In this document: piece after piece, positions 63,121 to 64,000 of the stretch
How the letters are laid out: each line of letters starts with the position of its first letter
Position numbering within the stretch: the stretch's first letter is position 1
DNA from: Erythroxylum novogranatense
Lineage: Eukaryota > Streptophyta > Magnoliopsida > Malpighiales > Erythroxylaceae
DNA length: 64,000 nt
Reading direction: 5' to 3'
Assembly (NCBI GenBank): GCA_029891385.1
Contig: CM057228.1
Span: 62,750,523 to 62,814,522, forward strand
Position numbers and translations under genes: made by a program
The notes under the pieces: generated by a model
Seen by the model: the letters and a program-made list of their open reading frames with translations, nothing else
Database searches by the model: none
Told to the model about the DNA's origin: nothing

Positions 63121-64000
63121 GGGTAATTTTTCAATTACTTTCACTTTTGCTTTGTCAACTTCAATACCTTTGTTGGAAACCAGATGACCAAGTACAATTC
63201 CCTCCTGAACCATAAAATGGCATTTTTCTCAATTTAAGACTAAATTAGCCTCTTCACATTTAGCTAACACTTTGGAAAGATTTTGCAAGCAATCATCAAT
63301 TGACAAGCCATAAACAGAGAAATCATCTATGAATACCTCCATGATATTTTCAATGAAATCAGAAAATATGGCCATCATACAACGTTGGAAAGTAGCGGGA
63401 GCATTACAAAGCCCAAAAGGCATTCTCCTATAGGCAAAGGTACCATATGAGCACGTAAATGTGGTTTTGTCCTAATCTTGTGGGTGAATGGGAAACTGAA
63501 AGAATCCTGAATACCCATCAAGATAACAAAAATGAGAATTCCTAGCAAGTCGTTCTAGCATTTGGTCAATGAAGGGAAGAGGAAAATGATCTTTCCTAGT
63601 TGCTGAATTTAGCTTACAGTAATCAATACACATTCTCCAACCAGTAATAGTCCTAGTTTGAATAAGTTCATTCTTTTCATTTGTTATTACCGTCATCCCT
63701 CCTTTTTTAGGAACTACATGAATCGGACTAACCCACTTACTATCTGAGATAGGGTAAATTATTCCAGCGTTAAGCAGTTTTAAAATTTCCTTTTTGACCA
63801 CTTCTTGCATACTAGGATTTAATCTCCTTTGATGTTCAATTGTAGGCTTATGGTCATCTTCCATAAAGATTCGATGCATACACACAGAAGGATGAATTCC
63901 TTTAAGATTGTCTAAAGAATACCCTATAGCTTTTCTATGCTTTCTTAAAACGCTAACAAGTTTTTCAGTATCAACAGCATCCAAGTTAGCATTGACAACC
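63121..64000 (-). pseudogene. Reverse transcriptase, Athila-like pol
   Basis: The domain enters the window at the right edge. It shows HRRLNPSMQEVVKKEILKLL, WVSPIHVVPKKGGMTV, TGWRMCIDYCKLNSATRKDHFPLP and LDGYSGFFQFPIHPQD. A stop at 63472 and changed frame follow. MPFGLCNAPATFQRCM and EVFIDDFSVYG contain the catalytic Asp pair (about 63320-63335). The protease and gag should lie beyond 64000. Confidence 0.9.

Larger units (their letters stand above)
32845..64000 (-). mobile_element. Athila-like Ty3 element, split, 3' part in window
   Basis: On the minus strand the window holds pol (from beyond 64000 to 61175), a dyad-repeat spacer, a third ORF (60753-59389), a 3' untranslated part, PPT (58246-58234) and the 3' LTR (58233 to 32845, split by the SIRE-like element). 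The LTR has TGATAT and ATATCA ends. Bases 32840-32844 (ggtag) are the left duplication, and the right one should follow the 5' LTR outside the window. Pol wording and the third ORF place it in the Athila lineage. Confidence 0.9.

Noticed and set aside
1..64000. An endogenous pararetrovirus (caulimovirid) or other integrated virus.
   Set aside because: All RT domains are followed by integrase or preceded by it in Ty3 or copia order and have LTRs. No movement protein or coat signatures were seen.

Overview
This 64-kb window is plant nuclear DNA: AT-rich, intron-style heterochromatin made almost entirely of transposable elements. I found no host gene that I can defend. The organism is a flowering plant. 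Evidence is the set of plant-type LTR retrotransposon lineages (Ty3 chromovirus, Athila-like, Ty1/copia SIRE-like), initiator-tRNA-Met and tRNA-Asp type primer binding sites, and a CACTA-type DNA transposon end. The species cannot be told from the sequence.

Layout. 1-6259: 3' part of a decayed plus-strand Tekay/Del-like chromovirus (protease, RT, RNase H, integrase, chromodomain remnant, polypurine tract) with a 2.85-kb 3' LTR (3405-6259). 6260-13206: non-coding DNA that ends in a CACTA-like terminus, with a decayed LINE fragment, palindromes and short tandem repeats. 13207-17547: minus-strand, pol-less Athila-like element (3' LTR remnant, gag-like relic, tRNA-Asp PBS, 1.5-kb 5' LTR). 17548-32844: plus-strand Reina-like chromovirus (LTR remnant, gag, PR, RT, RNase H, start of IN), split in its RT by element NA1 (20758-31545). 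32845 to beyond 64000: minus-strand Athila-like element inserted in the chromovirus integrase. Its 3' LTR is split by a 24-kb plus-strand SIRE-like copia element (33045-57227).

Nesting. I could define both ends and 5-bp target-site duplications for most insertions. NA1 (TSD ggtca/agtca) hosts a solo LTR (21479-23996, TSD gtgag). The SIRE-like element (TSD tcatg) hosts a gag-only minus-strand copia (33355-36797, TSD ataca) in its 5' LTR. It also hosts NA2 (39085-50153, TSD agtct) between gag and pol. NA2 hosts a 1.2-kb fold-back element (48048-49269, TSD agatc). The deepest stack is chromovirus > Athila > SIRE > NA2 > fold-back.

Most notable. (1) NA1 and NA2 are two members of one non-autonomous family with 3.8-4.7-kb LTRs and the same non-coding internal region of only 0.54-0.62 kb. 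(2) Three LTR families carry, at the same relative place, a TATA box, a 5' splice-donor-like site and a 3' splice-acceptor-like site 0.9-1.2 kb apart, suggesting a conserved intron wholly inside the LTR. (3) Several LTR families share a plan in which a family-specific short dyad or tandem repeat lies next to a conserved gccataactt... block. (4) The 1.2-kb fold-back element combines inverted LTR pieces with a tRNA-like pol III A-box/B-box head. (5) Both an Athila-like and a Tekay-like element carry 60-70-bp dyad-symmetric repeats with the same core. All protein-coding parts are broken except the 454-codon third ORF of the Athila-like element (59389-60753, minus).
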